Shown here: piece by piece, positions 49,430 through 58,570 of the stretch | How positions within the stretch are numbered: position 1 is the stretch's first letter | Layout of the letters: each line of letters begins with the position of its first letter | Translations under genes and position numbers: made by a program | The notes under the pieces: model-generated | What the model saw: the letters and a program-made list of their open reading frames with translations, nothing else | What the model was told of the DNA's origin: nothing | Database searches by the model: none | Assembly (NCBI RefSeq): GCF_021375795.1 | Contig: NZ_JAEIOI010000001.1 | Span: 1,240,001-1,304,000, forward strand | Direction: 5' to 3' | Length of the DNA stretch: 64,000 nt | From: Pseudomonas anguilliseptica | GTDB taxonomy: Bacteria; Pseudomonadota; Gammaproteobacteria; Pseudomonadales; Pseudomonadaceae

Positions 49430-51269
49430 CATTTCTCCTTTGTGGTTCGTACAGCATGACAGCCTCGGCACGCCCTTTGACCTGGTGCTCGCCCATGGCT
49501 ACGAAGTCCAGGTTGAGCGTGCAGGCCTCACGGGTGGCGGCGGAAACCAGCAGATGGGCACGGCCTTTGGTCAACCCTTCGATGCGGCTGGCCAGGTTCA
49601 CCGTGTCGCCTATTGCAGTGTAGTCATAGCGCTGCTTGGCGCCGACCAGGCCGACCACCGCTGGGCCGGTATGCAGACCGATACCGATATCGAAGTCCGG
49701 GCAATTGTATTCACGGCGGAAGGCGTCGAGGTTATCGAGCATTTCCATGGCTGCCAGAATGGCCTGATCGGCCTGCTGCGGGTTGTCCAGCGGCGCGCCC
49801 CAGAAGGCCATGATGGCGTCGCCGATAAACTTGTCGAGGGTGGCCTGGTGCTTGAACAGCACCTCCACCTGGCTGCTGAAGTAGCCTTCGAGCAGGCGTA
49901 CGATTTCTGCCGGCGTATGCTGTTCGGATAAGGTGGTGAAGTTGCGAATATCGGAAAACAGCACGGTCAGCTGACATTCCTTACTGGCCAGCAGGGCCTC
50001 GGGATCATCGCGGGTGACCAGTTGGTTGACCACCACTGGGTCCATAAAGCGGCTGAACAGGCGGATGGTGTCCTGCAGCTGCTGGCGGCGACGCAGGTAG
50101 AACAGTGCCAGTGCCGCGGCCAGTAATAACCACAGGCAGATCAACCCTGGCAACACACCCAGCAGTGTGCCTTGTAAGGCCAGCCAGTAACTGCCGGCAA
50201 ACAGCGCCAGGCTGCCGCCCAGGCACAGGGCGAACGCAGCGGGCAGTTGCTCGCGCAGCAGCAGGGTGCTCAAACCAAGCAACAGCAGCAGCGGACCGAG
50301 CAGCTCCAGCCAACTGTCGGCCTCATGCAACTGGCTGTGGTTGAGCAGGTTGTCGATCGCGGTCATCAGGATAAATGGCGCAGGATACAAAGTATCCAGC
50401 GGTGTTGGCCGCAGGTCGTGTAGACCGGCGGCAGTGGTGCCGATGACGATGATGCGGTCCTTGAACAACTCGGCGGCCAGTGGCTGGCCCTGGCCGCGCG
50501 CGGCGGCCAGTACTGCCGCGTAGGGCAGGCGCGGGTAGGGCAGACGGCTGCTGCCGGGCCAGTCCAGCAGCAGGCTCTGTTGCGTTGGCAGGCTGCCACC
50601 GAGGTCATGCACGATGCGCGCGGGCAGGCTGGGTAAACGCCAGTCGGCAAAGCTGCGGTACAGCTCATAGCGGCGGCCGATGCCGTCGGCGTCGGGGCGA
50701 AAGTTGATGCTGCCCAGACGCCACAGCTCACTGGGGATGGCATTGGGCAGTAAGAGCAGACCGCGTTGTTCAGCAGCGCCTTGTTGTCCGGGGGCTTGCC
50801 AGGTGGTTGCAGGGTAATCGCGCAATAGCGGGGCCTGGCTACTGTCATCTGCCTGCTGAACCAGGGCGGCGAGGTAAGTGTTGGGACTGCGTTGCAGCAC
50901 TTCGGCAAAGTAGCTGTCGGCATCGGGGTTGAACTGATCCGGCTCGCTGAACAGAACGTCGAAGGCTACGGCCTTGGGCTGTTGGCTCAGCAGGTATTCC
51001 AGCAGTTCGCCATGCAGCGAGCGCGGCCACGGCCATTTACCGGCTTCACCGGCCAGCACTTGCAGACTCAAGTCGTCGATATCGATCAACAACAGGCGCG
51101 GGTCGGGTGTCTGCTCGGCGGCGCGCTGGCGAATCAACCAGTCGAGGTGGGCATTGTTCAGCCCGCTTAGCGCGGGCCATAGGTGCAATAGAGGGAGTAG
51201 GAGCAGCGCCAGCAGGCAGAGCCCGCCGAGGCTATGGCGAAACCGGCGCGAGGCGGCGCGTGCAGGCAC
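49422..51269 (-). CDS. CHASE2-domain class III adenylate/guanylate cyclase
   Basis: The 615-residue inner-membrane protein has an N-terminal membrane anchor (LCLLALLLLPLLHLW), a periplasmic CHASE2 sensor domain (about 35-325, with LLLIDIDDLSL and GKWPWPRSLHGELLEYL), three membrane helices (about 335-405) and a cytoplasmic class III cyclase domain. Catalytic features are intact: metal aspartates in LFSDIRNFTTLSE and FIGDAIMAFWG, lysine before FIGD that favours ATP, and the VNLASR transition-state Asn and Arg. It probably makes cAMP in response to an envelope signal. The GTG start at 51269 has GGAG seven bases upstream. It leads the cyclase-SH3-M48 unit. Confidence 0.88.
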   Translation of the reverse strand: MPARAASRRFRHSLGGLCLLALLLLPLLHLWPALSGLNNAHLDWLIRQRAAEQTPDPRLLLIDIDDLSLQVLAGEAGKWPWPRSLHGELLEYLLSQQPKAVAFDVLFSEPDQFNPDADSYFAEVLQRSPNTYLAALVQQADDSSQAPLLRDYPATTWQAPGQQGAAEQRGLLLLPNAIPSELWRLGSINFRPDADGIGRRYELYRSFADWRLPSLPARIVHDLGGSLPTQQSLLLDWPGSSRLPYPRLPYAAVLAAARGQGQPLAAELFKDRIIVIGTTAAGLHDLRPTPLDTLYPAPFILMTAIDNLLNHSQLHEADSWLELLGPLLLLLGLSTLLLREQLPAAFALCLGGSLALFAGSYWLALQGTLLGVLPGLICLWLLLAAALALFYLRRRQQLQDTIRLFSRFMDPVVVNQLVTRDDPEALLASKECQLTVLFSDIRNFTTLSEQHTPAEIVRLLEGYFSSQVEVLFKHQATLDKFIGDAIMAFWGAPLDNPQQADQAILAAMEMLDNLDAFRREYNCPDFDIGIGLHTGPAVVGLVGAKQRYDYTAIGDTVNLASRIEGLTKGRAHLLVSAATREACTLNLDFVAMGEHQVKGRAEAVMLYEPQRRNDE

Positions 51270-51340
51270 AGAAAGCTCCTGTGAGGGGTATTAACAGAAA
51301 TGTTTTTTCTGACTTTAGCAGCCCGTTGAAACTACCTGCA

Positions 51341-51436
51341 CCTAGGTTGGGTTGAGTCGCAAAGCGATGAAGCCCAACTAGGACCATTCAATACCTGTTG
51401 GGCTTCGCTGCGCTCAGCGCCCCCTACCTGCGGGCG
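51341..51436. repeat. REP-like palindromic intergenic elements
   Basis: CCTAGGTTGGG (51341-51351) is inverted as GCCCAACTAGG (51372-51382), with one bulged base. A second related arm GTTGGGCTTCGCTGCGCTCA begins at 51397. The GTTGGGCTTCG core is of the kind scattered between genes in Pseudomonas genomes. Only these copies are seen in the window. They fill the cyclase-rapA gap and may also end rapA transcription. Confidence 0.55.
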
Positions 51437-51443
51437 CCTGATG

Positions 51444-54287
51444 TTAGCCAGCAACCAGTACGCGAATGGCCTCCAGGCGCAATGCCGCTTTATCGAGCAT
51501 GGCCAGGCCTTGCTCGCGCAGTTGGCGCAGGGCGTTGAGTTCGCTGTCACGCACGCTCGGGTTGACCGCTTGCAGGGCGATCAGGCGGGCCAGCTCTTCA
51601 TCGGTTTCGGCCGCCAGGCGGCGTTTGGCCTCCTCGACACGCTCGTTGTGGCGCGGCGCCACCTTGCTTTCACCGGCGTTGATCAGCGGGTTGAGGCTGT
51701 CGCGCTGAGCCTGGACGAACTTGTTGGCGCTGGCGCGTGGCACAGGCTCCAACTGTTCGTTGAGCTTCTCGAAGGACACCTTGCTGGCCAGGTCATTGCC
51801 GTTGGCATCGAGCAGGCAGCGCAGGGCGATCGGCGGCAGGTAGCGGCCCAGTTGCAGGGTGCGCGGCGCCACCACTTCACTGACATACAGCAGTTCCAGC
51901 AGTACGGTGCCGGGCTTCAGCGCCTTGTTCTTGATCAGCGCGACGCCGGTGTTGCCCATCGAACCGGAGCGCACCAGGTCCATGCCGCCTTGCACCATGG
52001 GGTGTTCCCAGGTGAGGAACTGCATGTCCTCGCGGGCCAGGGCCAGGTCGCGGTCATAGGTGATGGTCACGCCTTCATCGTCGCCGAGGGGGAAGCTGGC
52101 ATCCAGCATCTTCTCGCTGGGACGCAGGATCAGGGCGTTGTCGGAGTGGTCTTCACTGTCGATACCAAAGGCGTCGAACAGCTGCTCCATGTAAATCGGC
52201 AGGGCGAACTGGTCGTCCTGCTCGAGAATCGCCGCTACCAGCGCTTCACCTTCACCTGCACCGCCGGAGTTGAGCTCCAGCAGGCGGTCGCGCCCGGCGT
52301 GCAGCTCGCCTTCCAGGCGAATGCGTTCGGCTTTGGCTTCATCGACCAGGGCTTGCCATACAGCGTCGTCGCCGCTTTCCAGCAGCGGCAGCAGGCGGCT
52401 ACCGAACTGGTGCTGCAGAGCGTTACCGGTTGGGCAGGTGGCGAGGAAGGCGTTTAGCGCCTGGTGATACCACTGGAACAGGCGCTCCTGCGGACTGTTT
52501 TCCAGGTACGGCACGTGCAGCTGGATACGGTGCTTCTGACCGATGCGGTCAAGACGGCCGATGCGCTGCTCAAGCAGGTCCGGGTGAGCCGGCAGGTCAA
52601 ACAGCACCAGATGGTGGGCGAACTGGAAGTTACGACCTTCCGAGCCAATTTCCGAGCAGATCAGCACCTGAGCACCGAATTCTTCGTCGGCGAAGTAAGC
52701 GGCGGCGCGGTCACGCTCCAGAATGCTCATGCCTTCATGGAACACCGTAGCCGGGATGCCCTTGCGCACGCGCAGGGCGTCTTCCAGGTCCATGGCGGTT
52801 TCGGCATGGGCGCAGATCACCAGCACCTTGAACTTCTTGAGCATCTTCAGGGTGTCGATCAGCCACTCGACGCGTGGGTCGAATTTCCACCAGCGCTGTT
52901 CTTCATCGACATCCGGCTGCGCCTGGTAGCTGACCTCCGGGTAGAGGTCGGCGTGCTCGCCAATCGGCAGCTCCATGTATTCGTCAGGGCTGGCCAGCGG
53001 ATAGGGGTGCACTTCACGGTCCGGAAAGCCCTGTACGGCAGCGCGGGTATTACGGAACAGCAGGCGACCAGTGCCATGGCGATCCAGTAGCTCGCGCACC
53101 AGGCGCGCCGAGGCTTCGCTATCACCGGCATTCACCGCGGCCAGCAGCTCTTCACCGCCGGCGCCGAGGAAATCGTGGATGGTCTTGTGCGCGGCATCTG
53201 ATAAACGGCCCTGATCGAGCAGTTCCTGCACGGCTTCGGCAATCGGCTTGTAGTGCTCACTCTCGGCACGGAACGCGGCCAGGTCATGGAAGCGGTTCGG
53301 GTCGAGCAGGCGCAGGCGGGCGAAGTGGCTGTCCTGGCCGAGTTGTTCCGGGGTGGCGGTGAGCAGCAGCACGCCGGGGATGACCTGGGCCAGCTGTTCA
53401 ACCAGCGCATATTCCGGGCTCGAATGTTCCGGGTGCCAGACCAGGTGGTGCGCTTCGTCGACCACCATCAAGTCCCAGCCGGCGGCAAACAATGCGTCCT
53501 GGGCTTTTTCGTCTTCGCACAGCCATTCCAGGGCGACCAGCGCCAGTTGGCAGTCTTCAAACGGGTTACTGGCATCGCTCTCGATAAAGCGTTCTTCATC
53601 AAACAGTGCGACATCCAGGTTGAAGCGCCGGCGCATCTCCACCAGCCACTGGTGCTGGAGGTTTTCCGGCACCAGGATCAGTACGCGGCTGGCACGCCCG
53701 GAGAGCAGTTGGCGATGAATCACCAGGCCGGCTTCGATGGTTTTACCCAGGCCCACTTCGTCGGCCAGCAAGACGCGCGGGGCAATGCGGTCGGCTACTT
53801 CGCGGGCGATGTGTAGCTGGTGGGCAATCGGTTGCGCCCGCACGCCACCCAGGCCCCAGAGGTTGGATTGCAGCTGGCGGCTGGTGTAATCCAGGGTGTG
53901 GTAGCGCAGGGCGAACCAGGGTAGCGGGTCGATCTGCCCGGCAAACAGGCGATCACTGGCCAGGCGGAACTGGATAAAGTTCGACAGCTGGGTTTCCGGC
54001 AGGCTGACGCTTTCATGCTGGGCATTGAGGCCGTGGTAAACCAGCAGACCGTCAATGTCGTCGACTTCCTGCACGGTCAGTTTCCAGCCTTCGAAGTGGG
54101 TGATTTCGTCACCTGGCGAGAAGCGCACGCGGGTCAGCGGTGCATTGCGCAGGGCGTACTGGCGGGTTTCGCCGGTGGCCGGGTAGAGCATGGTGAGCAT
54201 GCGGCCGTCCTGCATCAGAACGGTCCCCAAACCCAGCTCCGCCTCGCTGTCACTGATCCAGCGTTGCCCCGGTTCATACTGCGCCAT
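51444..54287 (-). CDS. rapA: RNA polymerase-associated ATPase RapA (HepA)
   Basis: RapA is a Swi2/Snf2 ATPase that binds RNA polymerase and recycles stalled or post-termination complexes. The 947-residue protein has an N-terminal Tudor-like region ([18 protein letters not shown]), Walker A in [19 protein letters not shown], a DEAHH box in [12 protein letters not shown], helicase C motifs such as [21 protein letters not shown] and the late [11 protein letters not shown] motif. Size and order match E. coli RapA (968). It is transcribed divergently from the small gene at 54461, with a 173-base gap that shows no other gene. Confidence 0.97.
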   Translation of the reverse strand: MAQYEPGQRWISDSEAELGLGTVLMQDGRMLTMLYPATGETRQYALRNAPLTRVRFSPGDEITHFEGWKLTVQEVDDIDGLLVYHGLNAQHESVSLPETQLSNFIQFRLASDRLFAGQIDPLPWFALRYHTLDYTSRQLQSNLWGLGGVRAQPIAHQLHIAREVADRIAPRVLLADEVGLGKTIEAGLVIHRQLLSGRASRVLILVPENLQHQWLVEMRRRFNLDVALFDEERFIESDASNPFEDCQLALVALEWLCEDEKAQDALFAAGWDLMVVDEAHHLVWHPEHSSPEYALVEQLAQVIPGVLLLTATPEQLGQDSHFARLRLLDPNRFHDLAAFRAESEHYKPIAEAVQELLDQGRLSDAAHKTIHDFLGAGGEELLAAVNAGDSEASARLVRELLDRHGTGRLLFRNTRAAVQGFPDREVHPYPLASPDEYMELPIGEHADLYPEVSYQAQPDVDEEQRWWKFDPRVEWLIDTLKMLKKFKVLVICAHAETAMDLEDALRVRKGIPATVFHEGMSILERDRAAAYFADEEFGAQVLICSEIGSEGRNFQFAHHLVLFDLPAHPDLLEQRIGRLDRIGQKHRIQLHVPYLENSPQERLFQWYHQALNAFLATCPTGNALQHQFGSRLLPLLESGDDAVWQALVDEAKAERIRLEGELHAGRDRLLELNSGGAGEGEALVAAILEQDDQFALPIYMEQLFDAFGIDSEDHSDNALILRPSEKMLDASFPLGDDEGVTITYDRDLALAREDMQFLTWEHPMVQGGMDLVRSGSMGNTGVALIKNKALKPGTVLLELLYVSEVVAPRTLQLGRYLPPIALRCLLDANGNDLASKVSFEKLNEQLEPVPRASANKFVQAQRDSLNPLINAGESKVAPRHNERVEEAKRRLAAETDEELARLIALQAVNPSVRDSELNALRQLREQGLAMLDKAALRLEAIRVLVAG

Positions 54288-54460
54288 GCTTGTCTCCCGC
54301 GTAAAAAAGCCGACTATGTTAACGGAACCCAGGGTTCAGGCCCAAGGCGCATTGCTGGGTATTGGGCACTTTGTGTGTTCAGATCACTCAAAAGTGTAGT
54401 GAGGCATGGCTCAAGTCGCGGCTTGGCTGGCCGACAGTCTGACCAAAGGAGGGCTAATAG

Positions 54461-54760
54461 ATGCTGCCGCCGATCCCCCACAGCCTGGTACCGGTGACTG
54501 TCCAGCAGGACGTGGTCAAGCCGCGCCCGGAGATCCCGCCGGTCACCGCCTCTGCGGAAAGCTCCAAGGAAAGTGGTGTGAGCCTCGACAAGCGCCACCC
54601 GCAAGAGGCCGAGATGCTGTTGCGTGAAGAGCAGCGCCGCCGCCAGCGCCGTCACGGCTACACCCCAGAAGAGTTGGCCGAAGGCGAAGTGGCCGAGGCC
54701 GACGAGGCGGTGGTCAGTGAACTGCCACGCCAGGGTTTGTGGGTGGATGTGGAAGTCTGA
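54461..54760 (+). CDS. Small conserved Pseudomonas protein, PA3307-like
   Basis: A 99-residue soluble protein starting MLPPIPHSLVPVTVQQDVV, with a charged Arg/Gln-rich middle (REEQRRRQRRHGYTPEELAE) and an acidic tail. Counterparts beside rapA in Pseudomonas have been labelled aspartate-semialdehyde dehydrogenase, which cannot be right at this length. Function unknown. The ribosome site AAAGGAGGG is excellent. It lies 14 bases before the AlkB-like gene and probably shares its transcript. Confidence 0.7.
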   Translation: MLPPIPHSLVPVTVQQDVVKPRPEIPPVTASAESSKESGVSLDKRHPQEAEMLLREEQRRRQRRHGYTPEELAEGEVAEADEAVVSELPRQGLWVDVEV

Positions 54761-54774
54761 GCTGGGCACACTAG

Positions 54775-55404
54775 GTGCTCCGTCTGCTCGAGTCTTGTTT
54801 CGTGGATCTATTTGCCGACAGCCCTCTGCAGTTGCCTGACGCCGAGTTGCAGTTGCATGCGCCGTGGCTGGATCTGGCGACCGCCGACCAATGGCTGGCC
54901 GCGTTAACCACGCAGACGCCCTGGCAGCAGCCGCAGGTGCAGATTTACGGGCGGCAACTGCCGGTACCGCGTCTGGTGGCCTGGTACGGAGACGCCGAGG
55001 CCAGCTACCGCTATTCGGGGTTAACCCATCAGCCGTTACCCTGGACGCCGCTGCTGGCGCAGATTCGTGCGCAGGTGGAGCAGGCCGTTGGGCAATCACT
55101 CAATGGCGTATTGCTCAACTATTACCGTGATGGGCAGGACTCCATGGGCTGGCACAGTGATGACGAGGCGGAGCTGGGCGCCAACCCGCTGATCGCCTCA
55201 CTGAATCTGGGCGGCACGCGGCGCTTTGATTTGCGCCGCAAAGGGCAGAGCCGCATTGAGCATTCATTGCCGCTGTCGCATGGTTCGCTGCTGGTCATGC
55301 GCGGGCCAACCCAGCATCATTGGCAGCATCAAGTGGCGAAGACGCGCAGCCCCTGTGCGCCACGTCTGAATCTGACCTTTCGTTTGATCAAGTCGAGACC
55401 ATGA
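54775..55404 (+). CDS. AlkB-like 2-oxoglutarate/Fe(II) oxygenase
   Basis: The 209-residue protein fits the AlkB family of DNA/RNA dealkylases: NYYRDGQDSMGWHSDDE contains the HxD iron ligands, the distal histidine lies in PTQHHWQHQV, and the 2-oxoglutarate arginine in PRLNLTFR. It resembles ALKBH2/3-type short members more than E. coli AlkB. It probably repairs N-alkylated bases. The start is uncertain: GTG at 54775, or GTG at 54802 (VDLFADSPLQL). The stop overlaps the next small gene by 4 bases (ATGA). Confidence 0.85.
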   Translation: MLRLLESCFVDLFADSPLQLPDAELQLHAPWLDLATADQWLAALTTQTPWQQPQVQIYGRQLPVPRLVAWYGDAEASYRYSGLTHQPLPWTPLLAQIRAQVEQAVGQSLNGVLLNYYRDGQDSMGWHSDDEAELGANPLIASLNLGGTRRFDLRRKGQSRIEHSLPLSHGSLLVMRGPTQHHWQHQVAKTRSPCAPRLNLTFRLIKSRP

Positions 55405-55562
55405 GCAGAGACGACAAGCTGATTGATTTCGCCGCCGAGCGCGACAAGCGCATCCATGACCTGCGCGACAAGAAACTCAATGAAATGCGCGATGCGTTCG
55501 AGCAGGCCCTGCCGCTGCCCAAGGGTAAGAAAAAGCCCAAGGGCAAACCGAAGAAGCCTTGA
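55401..55562 (+). CDS. Lys-rich 53-residue protein coupled to the AlkB-like gene
   Basis: A small protein starting MSRDDKLIDFAAERDKRIHD, with a helical charged body and a basic Pro/Lys/Gly tail (PKGKKKPKGKPKKP). The ATG overlaps the stop of the AlkB-like gene as ATGA, which argues for real translation. The tail could bind nucleic acid. No family is recognised. Confidence 0.6.
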   Translation: MSRDDKLIDFAAERDKRIHDLRDKKLNEMRDAFEQALPLPKGKKKPKGKPKKP

Positions 55563-55587
55563 GACCGTTCTGACATAGGCTGATTTG

Positions 55588-55601
55588 TTGATCTGGATCA
55601 G
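55588..55601 (+). promoter_or_regulatory. Distal ANR/FNR box before the CcoM-like gene
   Basis: TTGATCTGGATCAG matches TTGAT-N4-ATCAA except the last base. It is centred about 92 bases before the inferred transcription start. Confidence 0.7.
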
Positions 55602-55638
55602 CTAATCAAAGCCTCTTCCTGCCAGCGCCCGCCGCTTG

Positions 55639-55652
55639 TTGATCTGGATCAA
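55639..55652 (+). promoter_or_regulatory. Proximal ANR/FNR box before the CcoM-like gene
   Basis: TTGATCTGGATCAA is a perfect FNR/ANR operator. A -10-like TAACTT at 55674-55679 gives a start near 55686, putting the box at about -41, the class II activation position. It indicates induction at low oxygen. Confidence 0.85.
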
Positions 55653-55718
55653 TGGCGCCTCTGCAGCCCCTGTTAACTTGAAGCCATACCCACACAGGCT
55701 TCACAGCAGGAGGCAACC

Positions 55719-55835
55719 ATGTTTATCGATGTCGTAGTTCTCGCCGGTATCGGCACCGTCGGTCTGATGGTCGCCTTCTTCGCCGGTGTTGGTTATTTCA
55801 TCTGGCAGGATTCGCACAAGCGCAAGCAGAGCTGA
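55719..55835 (+). CDS. ccoM: CcoM-like small subunit of cbb3 cytochrome oxidase
   Basis: A 38-residue single-span membrane protein beginning MFIDVVVLAGIGTVGLMVAF and ending in a charged tail (WQDSHKRKQS). It closely resembles CcoM, the small subunit found in the Pseudomonas stutzeri cbb3-type cytochrome c oxidase, which helps assembly or stability. The large ccoNOQP genes are not in this window. The ATG has GGAGG seven bases upstream, and two ANR boxes precede the gene, which fits oxygen-limited expression of a high-affinity oxidase. A terminator follows, so it is monocistronic. Confidence 0.82.
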   Translation: MFIDVVVLAGIGTVGLMVAFFAGVGYFIWQDSHKRKQS

Positions 55836-55911
55836 TTCTGTCGGGAAGGATCGATTCAAGGCCCACGCAGCAGGCTTTGAATTGGTTCGAAAGGGGCACG
55901 CAAGGCAATTT

Positions 55912-55935
55912 GGGCGACTTAGGTCGCCCTTTTTT
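55912..55935 (+). terminator. Intrinsic terminator of the CcoM-like gene
   Basis: GGGCGAC, loop TTAG, GTCGCCC, then six T residues, about 77 bases after the stop codon and upstream of the convergent glpD end. Confidence 0.88.
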
Positions 55936-56006
55936 ATGCCTGCCATCCATGGTGGTCACGCTACGGGCCGTCGTTATTTAGAGCGCTGATTTATCTGCGC
56001 GGATGC

Positions 56007-57548
56007 TCAGGCAGCGTGTGCATCGCCTGGGCTGTGCGGTGACTCGAGGCGCAGGTAGCTGTCCAGCCGCGCCTGCTGCGATGCGTTGGTGAACAGGCCG
56101 AGCTTGCTGCGCCGCCAGAGAATGTCATCCGCCTGCATGGCCCATTCTTCCTGGCACAGGTAGTCGACCTCACGCGCATACAGCCCGCCGCCCAGGTGTT
56201 CGCCCAGGTCGCTGAGGTTGCTCACGCCTTTGAGCATGACCCAACTGCGGCTGCCGTAGCTGCTGGCCCAGCGCCGCGCCAGTGAGGTGGGCAGCCATCC
56301 GAAACGTTCGCATAGGGCTTCGACCAGCGCGCTCTGGCTGTCTAGTTGTTCGGCACCGGGCAACAGGCTGCTGGCCGTCCAGCTTGGGCCCATTTTTGGG
56401 AAAAACGGTGCCAGTTGTGCCAGCGCCGATTCGGCGAGCTTGCGGTAGGTGGTGAGCTTGCCGCCGAACACCGAGAGCAGCGGTGCTTCGCCGGGATGGG
56501 CAGACAGCGACAAGGTGTAGTCGCGGGTGACTGCCGATGGATCGTCCGATTCGTCGTCGCACAGCGGCCGCACACCGGCATAGGTGTGCAGGATATCGCT
56601 GCGCTGAACCTGCTTCTTGAAGTGGGCGTTGACCACATTCAGCAGGTAGTCGGTTTCTTCATCGGTGATCGCTACTTTGGCCGGGTCACCCTGGTACTCG
56701 CGGTCCGTGGTACCGATCAGGGTGAAGCGCTCCTGATAGGGGATGGCAAAGACGATGCGGCGGTCTTCGTTTTGCAGGATGTAGGCCTGCTCACCGTCGA
56801 ACAGGCGCGGCACGACGATATGGCTGCCCTGGATCAGGCGAATGCCATAGGGTGATTCCTGTTTCAGGTCTTCGCGGATAAATTTTGCGACCCAGGGGCC
56901 GGCAGCATTCACCAGAGCGCGGGCGCGAATCGAGAACAGGCTGCCGTCGCTGCGTTCCAGATGGATATGCCACAAGCCTTTGCTGCGCCGGGCGCTGACG
57001 CAACGGGTGCGAGTATGAATGTGCGCGCCTTGCTCGCGGGCTGCCATGGCATTGAGAACCACCAGACGGGCGTCATCGACCCAGCAATCGGAATATTCGA
57101 AACCGCGACTGATCTCGGCCTGCAGCGGGCTACCGGCGCCGAAACGCAGGCTGCGTGAACCGGCAAGCTTCTCGCGCTTGCCCAGGTGGTCATAGAGAAA
57201 CAGCCCGGCACGGATCATCCAGGCCGGCCGCAGGTGCGGGCGGTGCGGCAGGATAAAGCGCAGTGGCTTGACGATATGCGGGGCCATGTTCAGCAGCACT
57301 TCACGCTCGGCTAATGCCTCGCGCACCAGGCGGAACTCGTAGTGCTCCAGGTAGCGCAGGCCGCCATGGATCAGTTTGCTGCTGGCCGACGAGGTGTGTT
57401 GCGCCAGGTCGTCCTTTTCACAAAGGAACACGGACAGGCCGCGCCCAGCAGCATCGGCGGCAATCCCGACACCATTGATACCGCCGCCGATCACGGCAAG
57501 GTCATAGACTTCAGCGAGTGGGGTAAGGCTGGCAGAACGAGTCGGCAT
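56007..57548 (-). CDS. glpD: Aerobic glycerol-3-phosphate dehydrogenase
   Basis: GlpD is a membrane-associated FAD enzyme that oxidises glycerol 3-phosphate to dihydroxyacetone phosphate and passes electrons to ubiquinone. The dinucleotide-binding motif YDLAVIGGGINGVGIAADAAGRG is at the N-terminus (read in two parts). Further signatures are KLIHGGLRYLEHYEF and FGGKLTTYRKLAE. The length of 513 residues is typical. It is transcribed on the minus strand downstream of glpR with a 167-base gap containing candidate GlpR half-sites, so it has its own regulated promoter. Confidence 0.96.
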   Translation of the reverse strand: MPTRSASLTPLAEVYDLAVIGGGINGVGIAADAAGRGLSVFLCEKDDLAQHTSSASSKLIHGGLRYLEHYEFRLVREALAEREVLLNMAPHIVKPLRFILPHRPHLRPAWMIRAGLFLYDHLGKREKLAGSRSLRFGAGSPLQAEISRGFEYSDCWVDDARLVVLNAMAAREQGAHIHTRTRCVSARRSKGLWHIHLERSDGSLFSIRARALVNAAGPWVAKFIREDLKQESPYGIRLIQGSHIVVPRLFDGEQAYILQNEDRRIVFAIPYQERFTLIGTTDREYQGDPAKVAITDEETDYLLNVVNAHFKKQVQRSDILHTYAGVRPLCDDESDDPSAVTRDYTLSLSAHPGEAPLLSVFGGKLTTYRKLAESALAQLAPFFPKMGPSWTASSLLPGAEQLDSQSALVEALCERFGWLPTSLARRWASSYGSRSWVMLKGVSNLSDLGEHLGGGLYAREVDYLCQEEWAMQADDILWRRSKLGLFTNASQQARLDSYLRLESPHSPGDAHAA

Positions 57549-57589
57549 GGCGGCACCAGAAAGTCAGTATTGAACCTTAAATGTTCACT

Positions 57590-57614
57590 TTCGAAAATAT
57601 GCTAGTCGAATATG
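57590..57614 (-). promoter_or_regulatory. Candidate GlpR operator before glpD
   Basis: On the minus strand TATTTTCGAA (57590-57599) matches the E. coli GlpR half-site WATKYTCGWW fully, and CATATTCGAC (57605-57614) matches at 7 of 10. They are about 42-66 bases before the glpD start. Applying the E. coli consensus to Pseudomonas GlpR is an inference. Confidence 0.45.
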
Positions 57615-57715
57615 CACGGCTTCGCCACCCCGAAGTGCGTTTTCGCGCCCGGCGGTTGTCAGGTGTCGGTAATGGGGTATTTGGTTAGGCAGGTGCCTGG
57701 CCGGTGCTGTCGGGC

Positions 57716-58474
57716 TTACACCAGGTCGAGGTGCACCTTGTGCTCGCTGAGCAGGCGGTTGATTGCCGCGGACGGCGCCGCGTCGGTAAACACGCGGTCA
57801 ACCAGGGCGACCGAGCCCAGGCGCACCACGGCGTTGCGGCCGAACTTACTGGAGTCGACGGCGAGAAACACCTGGCGCGCATTGCTGATGATGGCTTGGG
57901 AAACCCGTACTTCTTGGTAATCGAAGTCGAGCAGGCTGCCGTCTTCATCGATGCCACTGATGCCGACCAGGGCGAAATCGACCTTGAACTGCTGGATAAA
58001 ATCCACCGCCGCCTGGCCGACGATCCCGCCGTCGCTGCGCACTGTGCCGCCGGCCAACAGCACTTCGAAATCAGCCTTGGCGCTGAGCTGGGCGGCCACA
58101 TGCAGGTTGTTGGTGATGATCTTCAGGCCTTTGTGGCCGAGCAACTCACGGGCAATGGCTTCGGTGGTGGTGCCAATGTTGATGAAGAGCGAGGCGTGGT
58201 CGGGAATTTGCGCAGCAATCGCGACCGCAATGCGTTGTTTTTCATCGCGCATCTGCCCGGCGCGCATGCTGTAGGCGGTGTTCTGCGTGCTGGAGCTTTC
58301 ACTGGCTGCGCCACCGTGGGTGCGGCGCAGCAGACCTTGCTCGGCGAGCTGATTGATGTCGCGGCGGATGGTTTGCGGGGTAACGGCAAACGCCTGGGCC
58401 AATTCGTCGATGCTGACATAGCCGCGTTCGCGGGCGAGTTCGAGAATGTCGTGCTGGCGGGGCGGCAGGGTCAT
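57716..58474 (-). CDS. glpR: DeoR-family glycerol-3-phosphate regulon repressor
   Basis: The 252-residue protein starts [20 protein letters not shown] and has a DeoR helix-turn-helix ([20 protein letters not shown] with LRRTHGGA). The C-terminal sugar-phosphate-binding domain contains [18 protein letters not shown], the family's phosphate loop region. It represses glp genes and is released by glycerol 3-phosphate. The ATG at 58474 follows GAGGAG. It lies between glpD (same strand) and ybaK (divergent); the assignment as GlpR rather than another DeoR protein rests on this context and on resemblance. Confidence 0.92.
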   Translation of the reverse strand: MTLPPRQHDILELARERGYVSIDELAQAFAVTPQTIRRDINQLAEQGLLRRTHGGAASESSSTQNTAYSMRAGQMRDEKQRIAVAIAAQIPDHASLFINIGTTTEAIARELLGHKGLKIITNNLHVAAQLSAKADFEVLLAGGTVRSDGGIVGQAAVDFIQQFKVDFALVGISGIDEDGSLLDFDYQEVRVSQAIISNARQVFLAVDSSKFGRNAVVRLGSVALVDRVFTDAAPSAAINRLLSEHKVHLDLV

Positions 58475-58570
58475 GAAAACTCCTCGGAAGTGCGCGGCAT
58501 TATAGGCTGTCGTCGCGGCCAAATTGGGCTAAGGTACGCCAACTTTGTCAGATTGTTTTCACATTCGAAC

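Noticed and set aside
54314..55099. Minus-strand frame of 261 residues opposite the AlkB-like gene and its upstream small gene
   Set aside because: Overlaps two plus-strand genes, one with intact AlkB iron ligands. The translation is Ala/Arg-rich without domain features.
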